Assembly (NCBI GenBank): GCA_963838775.1
Contig: CAWISP010000039.1
Span: 62,001-126,000 of the forward strand
Direction of reading: 5' to 3'
DNA length: 64,000 nucleotides
DNA from: Chersky-840 sp963838775
Lineage (GTDB): Bacteria > Actinomycetota > Acidimicrobiia > Acidimicrobiales > UBA8190
Shown here in pieces: positions 46,764 to 54,180 of the stretch. Below the pieces are notes generated by a model. It had not been told where the DNA came from, searched no databases, and saw only the letters and a list, made by a program, of their open reading frames with translations. Position 1 is the stretch's first letter, and the number at the start of each line of letters is the position of its first letter. The position numbers and the translations under genes are program-made.

Positions 46764-47178
46764 GGTTACCTTAGCTCTGCGGCATGTCGTCGTAGAAGCA
46801 ACGTACCGGAGGGATTCGCACGTAGAACCCGGTGTTTTTAGTCCAGCGACGAATCGTGAGCTGAGCGTTCAGCAACACGACGTGACAAGTCGACTACTAC
46901 TTATGTAGCTACGCACAACTCCAATGGTTCCTGAGCTGAGGAACGGAAAAGCAACAATCACTGAGCTGAGGGAAGCGACGATTGGTACCCAAAAGAACTC
47001 TGAATTGTTGCCCGGTCCGAGTGGGCGCAAATGACCCGACGCGAGACGTACCGAGGCGAATCGCAAGCGGTATTTGCCTCCTTCGCCGGGAAGATGACTT
47101 GCTGCAATCACGTCGTACCATGACAAAACGGTGACCGACAATCTCGCAACAGAACGATGAACACCGTACACTCAAGTC
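46764..47178. other. AT-richer intergenic region before the DUF2971-like gene
   Basis: About 415 bases with visibly lower GC than the chromosome. A -10-like TACACT at 47167-47172 ends 6 bases before the GTG at 47179, the spacing expected for a leaderless transcript. No clear -35 box. Open frames on the minus strand (for example up to 47171) have no recognised domain. Confidence 0.4.
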
Positions 47179-47902
47179 GTGCCAGTCGATCTCTCGGACC
47201 CAACCCTTGGGGACCTGGACCAAACAATCTGGCGATATATGACCGTCGAACGCCTACTTGCTGTTGTGTCCGGTCGCTCTTTGTACTTTGCGAGCGCACG
47301 ACAGTTCGCCGATGACCACGAAGGAGCATTGCCGAGGCGGGAAGCCGAACGCATGCCCGAAGTCTCCTTCGAGACGAATCATGGGATCGTGAACCCTTTC
47401 GAGGAACTACAACGATTGACGAAGATCAACTGTTGGCATGAACGTGACTTCGAGTCTGTGGCGATGTGGGAGCGCTACATTCCAGCGGGCGTCGACGCCA
47501 CAGTGACCAAATCCTCGATCCGCCGTCTGGTTCGGCACTTCGCGACTGTTGCGTCGAGGGTGCTCGTGCACCGAGACAATGGTAATCAAGCGAGTGGAGT
47601 ACCTCGACTGGGAGGCTGACACTTCGCAGGACAGATCGATGCTTGGACGGTTTGCCAGTAGACGTCGGGAGATTCAGGACGAGCGTGAGATTCGGGCGCT
47701 CCTCTCCCTCCGCATTGCCGAGGAGTTTGGCTGCGCCATCACTGAAATGGGTGTACTTGTTGCTGTTACAGTCGACGAGCTGGTCGAGGAAATCGTCGTG
47801 CAGTCGCCAACGACCGAGGACGGAATCCGGGCAAGTCTGGCAAAACTTCGGATCGACGTGCCAGTACGAAAATCAAGCCTGCGAGGCAAACCTCGATACT
47901 GA
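47179..47902 (+). pseudogene. DUF2971-like protein, one frameshift
   Basis: About 240 residues in two frames. The N-terminal part IWRYMTVERLLAVVSGRSLY and FASARQFADDHEGALP matches the start of DUF2971 proteins (a Tyr-rich strand, then 'F.s...f.D..E'), and INCWHERDFESVAMWERYI is the next conserved block with Trp-His. Near 47577 the frame shifts and continues as VIKRVEYLDWEADTSQDRSM to LRIDVPVRKSSLRGKPRY. DUF2971 genes are frequent in genomic islands and next to defence genes; no activity is known. It may be translated from a leaderless mRNA. Confidence 0.6.
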
Positions 47903-48122
47903 CGATCATCCTCTCTCGACCCGCTCCCTGCCCCATGTCAACGCCCTTGTACATGATGCCCGACAACAGACCAGGCGCTCGAACACCGCCTCTTGACCAT
48001 AAGCCCCCCATCATCAGCCGTCCTCGATTAAGCGGGTCCCATGGCAGGCCACATCTGTGAGCAGCGATCACGTGAAGGCCGTAACACCCGCAAACCATTT
48101 GAGCTTCAACTCCCTTGAGCAT
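47766..48122 (-). CDS. Possible small Cys-rich protein (family with 53700-53978)
   Basis: The first 35 residues read MLKGVEAQMVCGCYGLHVIA then AHRCGLPWDPL. The block CGC(x)nC-x-LPWDP...LLMG is shared with the product of 53700-53978, and both DNA copies contain GGGTCCCATGGCAG. After about residue 50 the two sequences no longer match, and the frame here runs on inside the opposite-strand DUF2971-like gene, so the natural end is probably earlier than 47766. The function is unknown. Confidence 0.25.
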   Translation of the reverse strand: MLKGVEAQMVCGCYGLHVIAAHRCGLPWDPLNRGRLMMGGLWSRGGVRAPGLLSGIMYKGVDMGQGAGRERMIVSIEVCLAGLIFVLARRSEVLPDLPGFRPRSLATARRFPRPARRL

Positions 48123-48168
48123 GTGTTTTGTCGAGCACGTCATCTTCGGCGTTGCTGCCCAGGAGCTA

Positions 48169-49158
48169 TTAACTGCTCGGTTTGGTCACCGGTTCGCCCT
48201 GCCCTGGACCTCGGGAGCGAGCCAGCTCCTCTTCGACGGGGTCGGGGGCCGCTCCTTTTGGAGCCTCGGCCTCAAGCTCGATCTTCGCCTCAAGCAGATC
48301 CTTACGTGCTTCCTCGCTGACGGTCGGATACTGCGGGTCAATGCGGATCAGCGTGTCGGCGAGCACCGCCCCTGTGGCGAGGCGAAGGAACCATTTGTGG
48401 TCCGCCGGGATCACATACCAAGGCGCCCAGGGCGTGCTGGTGTTGGACAACATTTCGGAGAACGCTTCTTGGTAGTCGTCCCAGTAGCGGCGTTCCCGTG
48501 CGTCGTTGGCGGAGAACTTCCAATTCTTCTCGGCCAGATCGATCCTCGCCAGGAACCGCCGACGTTGTTCCTCTCTCGACAGATTCAGGAACAGCTTGAC
48601 GATTTTGATGCCGTTGTCGTCCAGGTACCGCTCCCAATCGTTGATGTCACGGAAGCGTCGTTCCCAGATCCCCTTGCCCTTTGCGGCTTTGGGTAGTTTC
48701 TGGCGATCCAGGTTCTCGGGATGGACCCGTACCACCAGAACTTCTTCGTAGTGTGAGCGGTTGAAGATTGCGATCTCCCCTCGTGCGGGAAGGCACGGGG
48801 TGTATCGCCACAGGTAGTCGTGATTGAGTTCCTCCGCAGAAGGGACTTTGAAGCTATGGACCTTGACACCCTGGGGGTTCACGCCGCTCATCACGTGGCG
48901 GATCGTCCCGTCCTTGCCACCGGCGTCCAGCGCCTGCAACACGACCAGCACGCCATAGGTGTCCTGGGCGGCCAGTCGGGCTTGGTACTCCGCCAATAGC
49001 TCTATGTCCTGCTGCAGGATCGTGGCGCCATCCTCCTTCTTGAGGGAGCCAGCCGTGAAGCCCGGGTCGAAGTCCCTGGATAGCGTTACCTTCTTTCCTG
49101 GGTTCACCCGAAAGCGCTCGATGAAGTCCGCTATCTCTCTCGTTCGTGGGTTGGCCAT
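48169..49158 (-). CDS. ppk2: Polyphosphate kinase 2 family protein
   Basis: A 329-residue PPK2-family enzyme, which transfers phosphate between polyphosphate and nucleotides. The P-loop-like segment LQALDAGGKDGTIRHVMSG (Walker A-like GGKDGT) is at about residues 75-93, the NPQGV motif and FNRSHYEEVLVVRVH (lid/Walker B region) follow, and KIVKLFLNLSREEQRRRF is the conserved C-terminal block. Length and order fit PPK2 class I or III, here with an acidic C-terminal tail. GGGAGCGGAG lies just before the ATG. It is the last of a minus-strand series of genes from 50857 down and probably gives the accessory region a polyphosphate-linked nucleotide function. Confidence 0.93.
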   Translation of the reverse strand: MANPRTREIADFIERFRVNPGKKVTLSRDFDPGFTAGSLKKEDGATILQQDIELLAEYQARLAAQDTYGVLVVLQALDAGGKDGTIRHVMSGVNPQGVKVHSFKVPSAEELNHDYLWRYTPCLPARGEIAIFNRSHYEEVLVVRVHPENLDRQKLPKAAKGKGIWERRFRDINDWERYLDDNGIKIVKLFLNLSREEQRRRFLARIDLAEKNWKFSANDARERRYWDDYQEAFSEMLSNTSTPWAPWYVIPADHKWFLRLATGAVLADTLIRIDPQYPTVSEEARKDLLEAKIELEAEAPKGAAPDPVEEELARSRGPGQGEPVTKPSS

Positions 49159-49364
49159 GGCTCCGCTCCCATCCGATCTCGGCGGTTCACACGCTCTTGC
49201 ATCGAGTGAGCCATGGACCATTCAACCGCCCCTCCGTCGGGTCTGGCAGGGGCGAAGGTCCCAGCAGGTGGTGCGATAGAGGAGGGGACCTGCTCAGTCG
49301 AGGTGGTCGGCTGCGGGGTGGCTCCGGGACTTCATAGTGGGCGAATATGTGCGAGTGGCCTCTG

Positions 49365-49787
49365 TCACCCAGGCCGGTGGACGATGCGTCGCCCCGTAAA
49401 GACCGGCGAGGCGATAGCAACCCAGTGGTCCTTCGCTCCCCCCGCCCAAGGCACGAGCGAGCGTGCCAAGATGCGCTCGGACCAAGAGTCGATGGCCCCG
49501 GTTATTTCGGTGCCGTTGCCCTGCACGTGGACGCTCCACCCCTCCTGGTACAACGGGTCGGTTGCATCGATCTCAAAGGCCACACGACCCAGCTTGGCCC
49601 ACGTGAGCTTTGTCCCGGGATCGGTCCGGAAGGCCACAGTCCGTCCTTCGAAGACGTAGTTGACCGGAAAGATCAGAGGCTGGTTGTCACGGACAACAGC
49701 GATGCGTCCAACCGAGTGAGCCCCGAGAAGCTCAAGGCACTCTTCTTCTGACAGTTCTTCGAGCGTATTCTCGTCCACAGGTATCAC
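49365..49787 (-). CDS. Pyridoxamine 5'-phosphate oxidase-fold flavin-binding protein
   Basis: A 140-residue split-barrel protein. LEELSEEECLELLGAHSVGR is the usual N-terminal helix, followed by IAVVRDNQPLIFPVNYVFEG and VAFRTDPGTKLTWAKLGRVA, the FMN-binding strands, and WSVHVQGNGTEITGAID. Members bind FMN or heme and act as reductases or are of unknown role. The GTG start at 49787 has GGAAGA upstream; the frame is also open further upstream, but that would overlap the preceding gene. It lies 43 bp after the 175-residue unknown gene, so the two are probably co-transcribed. Confidence 0.8.
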   Translation of the reverse strand: MIPVDENTLEELSEEECLELLGAHSVGRIAVVRDNQPLIFPVNYVFEGRTVAFRTDPGTKLTWAKLGRVAFEIDATDPLYQEGWSVHVQGNGTEITGAIDSWSERILARSLVPWAGGAKDHWVAIASPVFTGRRIVHRPG

Positions 49788-49830
49788 TCTTCCACGGTTG
49801 GTGTCGTTAGTCGTTGGGACGACCACAGGC

Positions 49831-50358
49831 TCAAATCCTCCCGTGCTCTGCGTCCCATTTCGCCTGCTCCGCCGCATGTTCTGTGAGTTCGGTGGCGTAC
49901 GTGGTGCGCAGGTGCTCCAACAACGCCGGGTAGTCGCCAGACAACTGAATGGTGATCCCAACATCCAGCCCGTCGAGCCCTGCAACCTCCTCGAAAAGGA
50001 GAGCCACGTCATCGATCGAGTCGGGCTCGATCTCGATGGCACCGTGGGATACGTAGACCGAACCCCCGCCACAGACGGTCGCCTGGAGCACGTCCATTAG
50101 CTCGACCATCGCCTCGGTACCCGGAACCACCAGCCTCTCGTTCCACAGTGCGCCGCTGCCCACGAGTTCCTCCAGGGAACCGAGGTCGAGGTCGTCAGCG
50201 ATCAGTGTGCTGGTGCTGAGGTCAATGAGCGAGTATTGCCCGCTGCGTGTGTCCTTCCGTACCCGTGCGCCATAGCCCACGGTGGTGCGGACGCTTTTCG
50301 CTGCCCGCCGCACTCTCCACTCTCGTGCCGTCGTGGTCATCTTCAGTTCGGGTCCCAT
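49831..50358 (-). CDS. Hypothetical protein of the accessory region, 175 residues
   Basis: A soluble protein with a basic N terminus (ELKMTTTAREWRVRRAAKSV) and a more acidic body: DLSTSTLIADDLDLGSLEEL, ALWNERLVVPGTEAMVELMD and GLDVGITIQLSGDYPALLEH. No family was recognised. ATG 50358 is chosen because AAGGGGGA lies upstream; the open frame to 50418 adds a further 20 codons. It lies between a 117-residue unknown gene and a PPOX gene on the same strand. Regular spacing and good codon use support coding. Confidence 0.6.
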   Translation of the reverse strand: MGPELKMTTTAREWRVRRAAKSVRTTVGYGARVRKDTRSGQYSLIDLSTSTLIADDLDLGSLEELVGSGALWNERLVVPGTEAMVELMDVLQATVCGGGSVYVSHGAIEIEPDSIDDVALLFEEVAGLDGLDVGITIQLSGDYPALLEHLRTTYATELTEHAAEQAKWDAEHGRI

Positions 50359-50503
50359 CGGGTGCGTCCCCCTTGTTTCGTTTTTGGTTTGTCGGAGCCG
50401 AGGAACCCTTTTCGGCAAAGTTCTCGCCCCACGTCGAGGCCAAGGAGAAGCGCCGGATGGTGGGACTATTGCGAAACCTCACCCGTTCCGTCCCTCGCTG
50501 ACC

Positions 50504-50857
50504 TTAGCCGCTCAGGTCCCGTCGCAGACGCTCGACCATATCGGGCAGATCACGGGCATGGAACCACACGGTTGTGTGCGTTACGGGCTGATGTTCATCA
50601 TCTTCGTTGACCTCTACCATGAAACGCCAACCAAACCTGATGGAACCATCAAATATCTCGCTTCCGTCCCTTTCTATCGCTATGCGAGCACCCCTTGATT
50701 TGTCTTCGATAGCACCAAGGAAGCGACGCATGTCGTGGACGTGATCGAAGATCACGCACACTTCCTCGGTGACGTCATCCATTGAGTACTCAGAATCTGG
50801 GCTGATCCTCTCAACTTCTTCTTTCAATGTCCTGTAGAGCGAGGCTGTGGTCGTCAT
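50504..50857 (-). CDS. Hypothetical protein of the accessory region, 117 residues
   Basis: An acidic soluble protein. It starts TTTASLYRTLKEEVERISPD, followed by VTEEVCVIFDHVHDMRRFL and FDGSIRFGWRFMVEVNEDDE, then VTHTTVWFHARDLPDMVERL; an alpha-beta fold of about 115 residues. No family was recognised. AAAAGGAAG lies just before the ATG, a good ribosome binding site. The gene opens the minus-strand series leading to PPK2. Confidence 0.6.
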   Translation of the reverse strand: MTTTASLYRTLKEEVERISPDSEYSMDDVTEEVCVIFDHVHDMRRFLGAIEDKSRGARIAIERDGSEIFDGSIRFGWRFMVEVNEDDEHQPVTHTTVWFHARDLPDMVERLRRDLSG

Positions 50858-51108
50858 GCTTCCTTTTCGTTGAAGTTAGAGCGGCTGCTCAAGCCGAAGC
50901 GCAGAATGAAGACCACGACGGCGCACAATCTTAGCGGCTGCAGTCTCGATGAGGCCCCAGGGTCAGTCAAGGAGTGCTTGGCGGGATGCACTCAACCGGA
51001 CCGACCCTTTGGGAACACTTCTGAGAGTACCGGGGGTGTCGCTCTAGCCAGTTCGTTGGCCGCAACGCCGAACTCTCGTGCCGGAGGAGAGCTACTCCGG
51101 GGCTTCGG

Positions 51109-51309
51109 TCATGGTGCCCATCGGTGTCTTCGGACCCAGCGACGGGTGTCATCGGGCGTTGGTACGGCGTCGAGTCCGGCATCCTTAGCGAGCATGGCGG
51201 TGATCACCTCAGATCCGATCATGTGATGGGGCTCGCCGTGGACATAGTTCAGGTCGATCCGGTGGCCCTGTTGGTGCCACACGACGCTGACGAGTTGATA
51301 CCCGGCCAA
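51109..51309 (-). CDS. Possible small protein, 66 residues
   Basis: Reads AGYQLVSVVWHQQGHRIDLN then YVHGEPHHMIGSEVITAMLA and ends in a basic tail (WVRRHRWAP). Several His residues in HGEPHH could bind metal. The start is TTG at 51309 with AGAGGG a few bases upstream; no stronger start exists because a TAG lies just above. No family was recognised. Confidence 0.35.
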   Translation of the reverse strand: MAGYQLVSVVWHQQGHRIDLNYVHGEPHHMIGSEVITAMLAKDAGLDAVPTPDDTRRWVRRHRWAP

Positions 51310-51390
51310 AAGGCCCTCTGGGAGAAGGCTACGCCTCCTTGAGCGGCGAGGGGATGGGCGCTTTCTCTCGGCACTGAACTACGACGTCGG

Positions 51391-51422
51391 CGCAGGGACC
51401 CTTTGCAGAGGGGTTCCCTGCG
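51391..51422. terminator. Strong hairpin, possible terminator
   Basis: CGCAGGGA at 51391-51398 pairs perfectly with TCCCTGCG at 51415-51422, and the inner CCCT and AGGG add a further stem. It lies between small minus-strand genes with no T-run on either side, so it may be a terminator or another RNA structure. Confidence 0.4.
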
Positions 51423-51562
51423 CTGCCCCTCTGCCCCCCATGCGGCGCTTACGAGCGGGGGCGGGGGTCTTTCCCTGGAGCGCCAAGGACCCCCATACGC
51501 CGGTATGTGCCGTCGGCAAGAGTCCTAGGACCTCTCTTTGGTCACCCGACGGGGAGGAGCCC

Positions 51563-51739
51563 TTACAACACCCGCTCGTCGATTACCGCCCGGTGGAACG
51601 CTTGAAACTGCCTGCCCGCTTCGACGACAACCGGGGACATGTTTGCTGCGGCAAGGTGGTCGAGATGACCCTCGCTCACAACGACGGCGAGATCGATGAG
51701 AGCATCCTCAAGTCGGGTAAGTCGGTCGTTCACGTCCAT
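51563..51739 (-). CDS. Very small protein, 58 residues, probable coiled coil
   Basis: Encodes MDVNDRLTRLEDALIDLAVV, then VSEGHLDHLAAANMSPVVVE, then a C-terminal FQAFHRAVIDERVL and TAA. The N-terminal 30 residues have a heptad-like pattern of Leu, Ile and Val, suggesting a coiled coil or helical hairpin. CGGAGAAC lies 7 bases before the ATG. No family was recognised. Such genes are typical of phage- or plasmid-derived regions. Confidence 0.5.
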   Translation of the reverse strand: MDVNDRLTRLEDALIDLAVVVSEGHLDHLAAANMSPVVVEAGRQFQAFHRAVIDERVL

Positions 51740-51899
51740 TGAGTTCTCCGTTGTTTAGTGCGGCTACGTGTATGTCCTGCCGTCCATCTCGGGTGATGTC
51801 AGAAACTTACAGAGCGAATGCACCGACCCGGAATGTGGCACATGGTGTTGGCTGATCCCAAGAAGCTCCTAGCGGCCGATCTAGAATAAGAAAGTCCGC

Positions 51900-52106
51900 T
51901 TAGCGTCTCCTCGGCCCTAAGCCGATGGCACGAACGAACTTATTGATTTGGCGGTTGCCGGTTCGATAGATGGTGCGGCGTACCTGACGCTCGACAGCGC
52001 CTTCGGCCCCACCCGAGAGCCCTCCACGCTTGTATCCGTGCTCGACGGCTTCAATGTTGCCCAGGTCCCTGGCGAATCGATACAGCTGGGACCGGGTGGT
52101 ACTCAT
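51900..52106 (-). CDS. Small basic protein, 68 residues
   Basis: Reads STTRSQLYRFARDLGNIEAV then EHGYKRGGLSGGAEGAVERQ and a basic end INKFVRAIGLGPRRR. It is strongly basic overall, with a Gly-rich middle; this resembles small phage or mobile-element proteins that bind nucleic acid, but no family is recognised. The ATG overlaps the TGA of the upstream 88-residue gene (ATGA at 52103-52106 on the minus strand), so the pair is translationally coupled. Confidence 0.5.
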   Translation of the reverse strand: MSTTRSQLYRFARDLGNIEAVEHGYKRGGLSGGAEGAVERQVRRTIYRTGNRQINKFVRAIGLGPRRR

Positions 52107-52369
52107 GAAGCCACTTCTTTGGTGGCCCGGTCGTTGAGAATGATGCCCTCAATGATAGCTCGAAGTTCCTCTGAGTCCTCGGTTGACTCCATGGCCGCCA
52201 GGTCTGCCCGTGAAACGCCGACGCATCCCATGCCTTCATCCTCGTGGGTTGCTCGCCAGGCCATCCACGCCGCTCCGTCGGAATCTTGGTCGTCTTCCTC
52301 GATGGCGTTGATGAGGGCGACGAGTTCGATCTCACCATCGCTGGTCACGTCATATTCGATGAAGAGCAA
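52103..52369 (-). CDS. Small acidic protein, 88 residues
   Basis: Reads LFIEYDVTSDGEIELVALIN and AIEEDDQDSDGAAWMAWRAT, then a helical C-terminal half ADLAAMESTEDSEELRAIIE. Very acidic, in contrast with the basic protein coupled to it downstream. The TTG start has GGAAGGAC at good spacing. An acidic-basic coupled pair of this size recalls toxin-antitoxin or anti-restriction pairs, but no family is recognised and this is only a hint. Confidence 0.5.
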   Translation of the reverse strand: MLFIEYDVTSDGEIELVALINAIEEDDQDSDGAAWMAWRATHEDEGMGCVGVSRADLAAMESTEDSEELRAIIEGIILNDRATKEVAS

Positions 52370-52561
52370 CGGTCGTCCTTCCCGAGGTCGGAATCAAATC
52401 CCGATCTACCGAATGATGGTCGTCACTGTATGGCAGAGAACGCTTCCCTGCCGGGGTGACCAACTGCCGTCATGGGCTGGCGTGTGGCCCATGTCTCGAA
52501 CGGGCACCGGGCCGTTGCAGCGGCAATGATGAGGTTGGTGACGACAAGCGGTAAAAGGACG

Positions 52562-52969
52562 ATGAACCAGGACTTCCCGGTTCAGGGCGTCGAGATGTCC
52601 GTCCTCCTCGTTGTTGGGGACCTCGGTCGTGCTCGGGCCTTCTACCGGGACGTGCTCGGGGCCACGGACCTTCGCCAGTACGGTGGCACGTCCGCCGTAA
52701 TGCAGTTTCAGGGCACATGGCTGGTGCTCGTGACTGGTGGTGGGCCGACGCCGGACAAGCCCACGATCACGTTCCGGCCTCCCACCGATAAGCACACGGT
52801 CAGCCACGAACTGACGATGAAAGTCCCGGACTGTTGGCACGCCTATCAGGTGCTGGTGGGGCGAGGGGCAGAGTTTCTCACGCCTCCGGTGGAGTACGAC
52901 TTGGAGATCCGCTGCTTCTTTCGTGACCCGGACGGCCACCTGCTGGAAATCAGTCAGACGAAGGCGTAA
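52562..52969 (+). CDS. VOC (glyoxalase-fold) protein
   Basis: A 135-residue one-domain VOC protein: VEMSVLLVVGDLGRARAFYR is the first unit, and LTMKVPDCWHAYQVLVGRGA the second. The metal site seems partial: the first His is replaced (MSVLLV), while VSHEL and a final LLEISQTKA Glu remain. AAAAGGACG precedes the ATG; an upstream open frame to 52472 is unlike the family. It is the only plus-strand gene in this part of the accessory region. Confidence 0.8.
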   Translation: MNQDFPVQGVEMSVLLVVGDLGRARAFYRDVLGATDLRQYGGTSAVMQFQGTWLVLVTGGGPTPDKPTITFRPPTDKHTVSHELTMKVPDCWHAYQVLVGRGAEFLTPPVEYDLEIRCFFRDPDGHLLEISQTKA

Positions 52970-53319
52970 TCAGTGCTGAGCGACGGCGGCGGATGGAGTC
53001 TGCTCAAAGTGCCTCTCGGAATCAGTTCTGCCATGATGTGCAGCCTGGCCCAGCCCAAACACCGGACCAAGATGCGTCATCGTCGTAGCCTTTGGCTCGT
53101 CTCATGCTCGTGCGACTGGTCGGGAGGTGGTCGAGGTTCAGCGCCGTGATGGCACAGCAGCGTCATCATGAGCTACATCGTCTTGGACGGTGACCGAGGT
53201 CACTTCGCCAGCACCGTTGACACGGTACGAGGAGCCACACCGTCAGGAAAAACCTTCCTCCACTCCCCGATCAACGGCTCACACATCGTCCCCAACTCGT
53301 GCGTACTTTTCGTTGCTCG
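52970..53319. other. Region without a recognised gene
   Basis: About 350 bases after the VOC gene. An open plus-strand frame from 53168 to 53407 reads into the opposite-strand zinc-ribbon gene and has no recognisable domain. No repeat or RNA gene was found. Confidence 0.35.
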
Positions 53320-53709
53320 TTACCTCCTTACAGCAACCGGACGGGCAGCCTGTTCCCAAGTTGACGACAAGTCAAAGCGCTCAAAACACGCCGCCGACCA
53401 CAACTGACAGCCCGGACACGTCCACGGGTTGACCCTCGTGACCTGACCACCTTCCCGGTGCCAACACGACGTGCAGTCTTCGCAGAAAGAATTCGTGTCC
53501 TGTCCAGCGAAGACCGGGATCAGGTTCTCTCCTCCGCACTCAGGGCACTGCTTCAGCCTGGCTACTTTCGCCGCTCTCGTGAAGTCGAGATTCGCAAACG
53601 GGATGCATCCGCACGAGACCTCCCGTGCTGAGCGGGTCAATTCCCGGTCGACGTCATCGAACTCGTTGTCGTCGACCGATGCATCGGGCCCAATGAGCAC
53701 TAGGGACAT
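53320..53709 (-). CDS. Zinc-ribbon protein, 129 residues
   Basis: The middle of the protein contains Cys pairs spaced as in zinc ribbons: VSCGCIPF, CPECGGENLI, FCEDCTSCW and WTCPGCQLW. The N terminus SLVLIGPDASVDDNEFDDVD is acidic, the C terminus basic (EQAARPVAVRR). This is a likely metal-binding adaptor or nucleic-acid-binding protein; no specific family is assigned. GAAGGGGG just before the ATG is a strong ribosome binding site. Its ATG is overlapped by the end of the upstream small gene (53700-53978), so the pair is probably one operon. Confidence 0.65.
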   Translation of the reverse strand: MSLVLIGPDASVDDNEFDDVDRELTRSAREVSCGCIPFANLDFTRAAKVARLKQCPECGGENLIPVFAGQDTNSFCEDCTSCWHREGGQVTRVNPWTCPGCQLWSAACFERFDLSSTWEQAARPVAVRR

Positions 53710-53978
53710 CGCAAGCCCCCTTCCCTCTTAGATCCCTCTGGTGTAGGCGTACTCCACTCCTCGGGGGTGGAATAGGGCCGAAAGACCCACCCGTTGGGAC
53801 TGTGGATCGTGATCCTCCAGGGTGCGGCCATCTGTCCCTGAGGACACCCCATCAGCAGCCAAACCCAATGACTCGGGTCCCATGGCAGATCACATTTACA
53901 AGCGAGCACTGGCCGAATGCAGTGACACCCGCACCCGCACCGTTCATCCAAGGGCCGCCGAATCCAGGGGGACCACAA
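53700..53978 (-). CDS. Small Cys-rich protein (family with 47766-48122)
   Basis: Up to 92 residues: an N-terminal CGCGCHCIRPVLACKCDLPW block, WDPSHWVWLLMGCPQGQM, then AAPWRITIHSPNGWVFRPYS and an acidic end. The CGC...C-x-LPWDP...LLMG core matches the frame at 47766-48122. The TTG start at 53978 is uncertain, and a later start near the first Cys block is possible. The stop overlaps the start of the zinc-ribbon gene by 10 bases, supporting co-expression. No family was recognised. Confidence 0.45.
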   Translation of the reverse strand: MWSPWIRRPLDERCGCGCHCIRPVLACKCDLPWDPSHWVWLLMGCPQGQMAAPWRITIHSPNGWVFRPYSTPEEWSTPTPEGSKREGGLRCP

Positions 53979-54154
53979 CGCCGACGCGGACGGGACAACA
54001 TCGACCCGCCGCTCCGCCGTACACCACCAGTAACACCGGACTCACACTCCGTGAACGATGGAAATTGCCTGTTGATAGAACGCTCGCCGAGGGGTAAAGA
54101 AAGGCGAGGGGGAAGCACCTTCTCTGTCCTTCTTTGCCCACGCTGGGTCTGAGG

Positions 54155-54175
54155 GGCCCCAGAACGAAAGGGGCC
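54155..54175 (+). promoter_or_regulatory. Hairpin that includes the ribosome binding site of the next gene
   Basis: GGCCCC (54155-54160) and GGGGCC (54170-54175) form a perfect 6-bp stem with the loop AGAACGAAA. The second arm is the purine-rich element just before ATG 54181, so folding would hide the ribosome binding site. It could also act as part of a terminator for upstream transcription. Confidence 0.45.
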
Positions 54176-54180
54176 TGACC

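Noticed and set aside
50870..51226. 118-codon plus-strand open frame in the accessory region
   Set aside because: Ser/Gly-rich product without a domain or clear ribosome binding site; a minus-strand frame overlaps it. Insufficient support.
51440..51742. 100-codon plus-strand open frame opposite the 58-residue gene
   Set aside because: The minus-strand frame has a better ribosome binding site, heptad pattern and composition, and overlapping genes here are unlikely.
53168..53407. 79-codon plus-strand open frame before the zinc-ribbon gene end
   Set aside because: It overlaps the 3' part of the better supported zinc-ribbon gene by almost 90 bases and has no recognisable domain.
43663..54150. 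Attachment-site repeat marking the right end of an integrative element
   Set aside because: No copy of a tRNA-Arg segment of useful length was found by eye between 43.8 and 54.2 kb. The right boundary is therefore not annotated.
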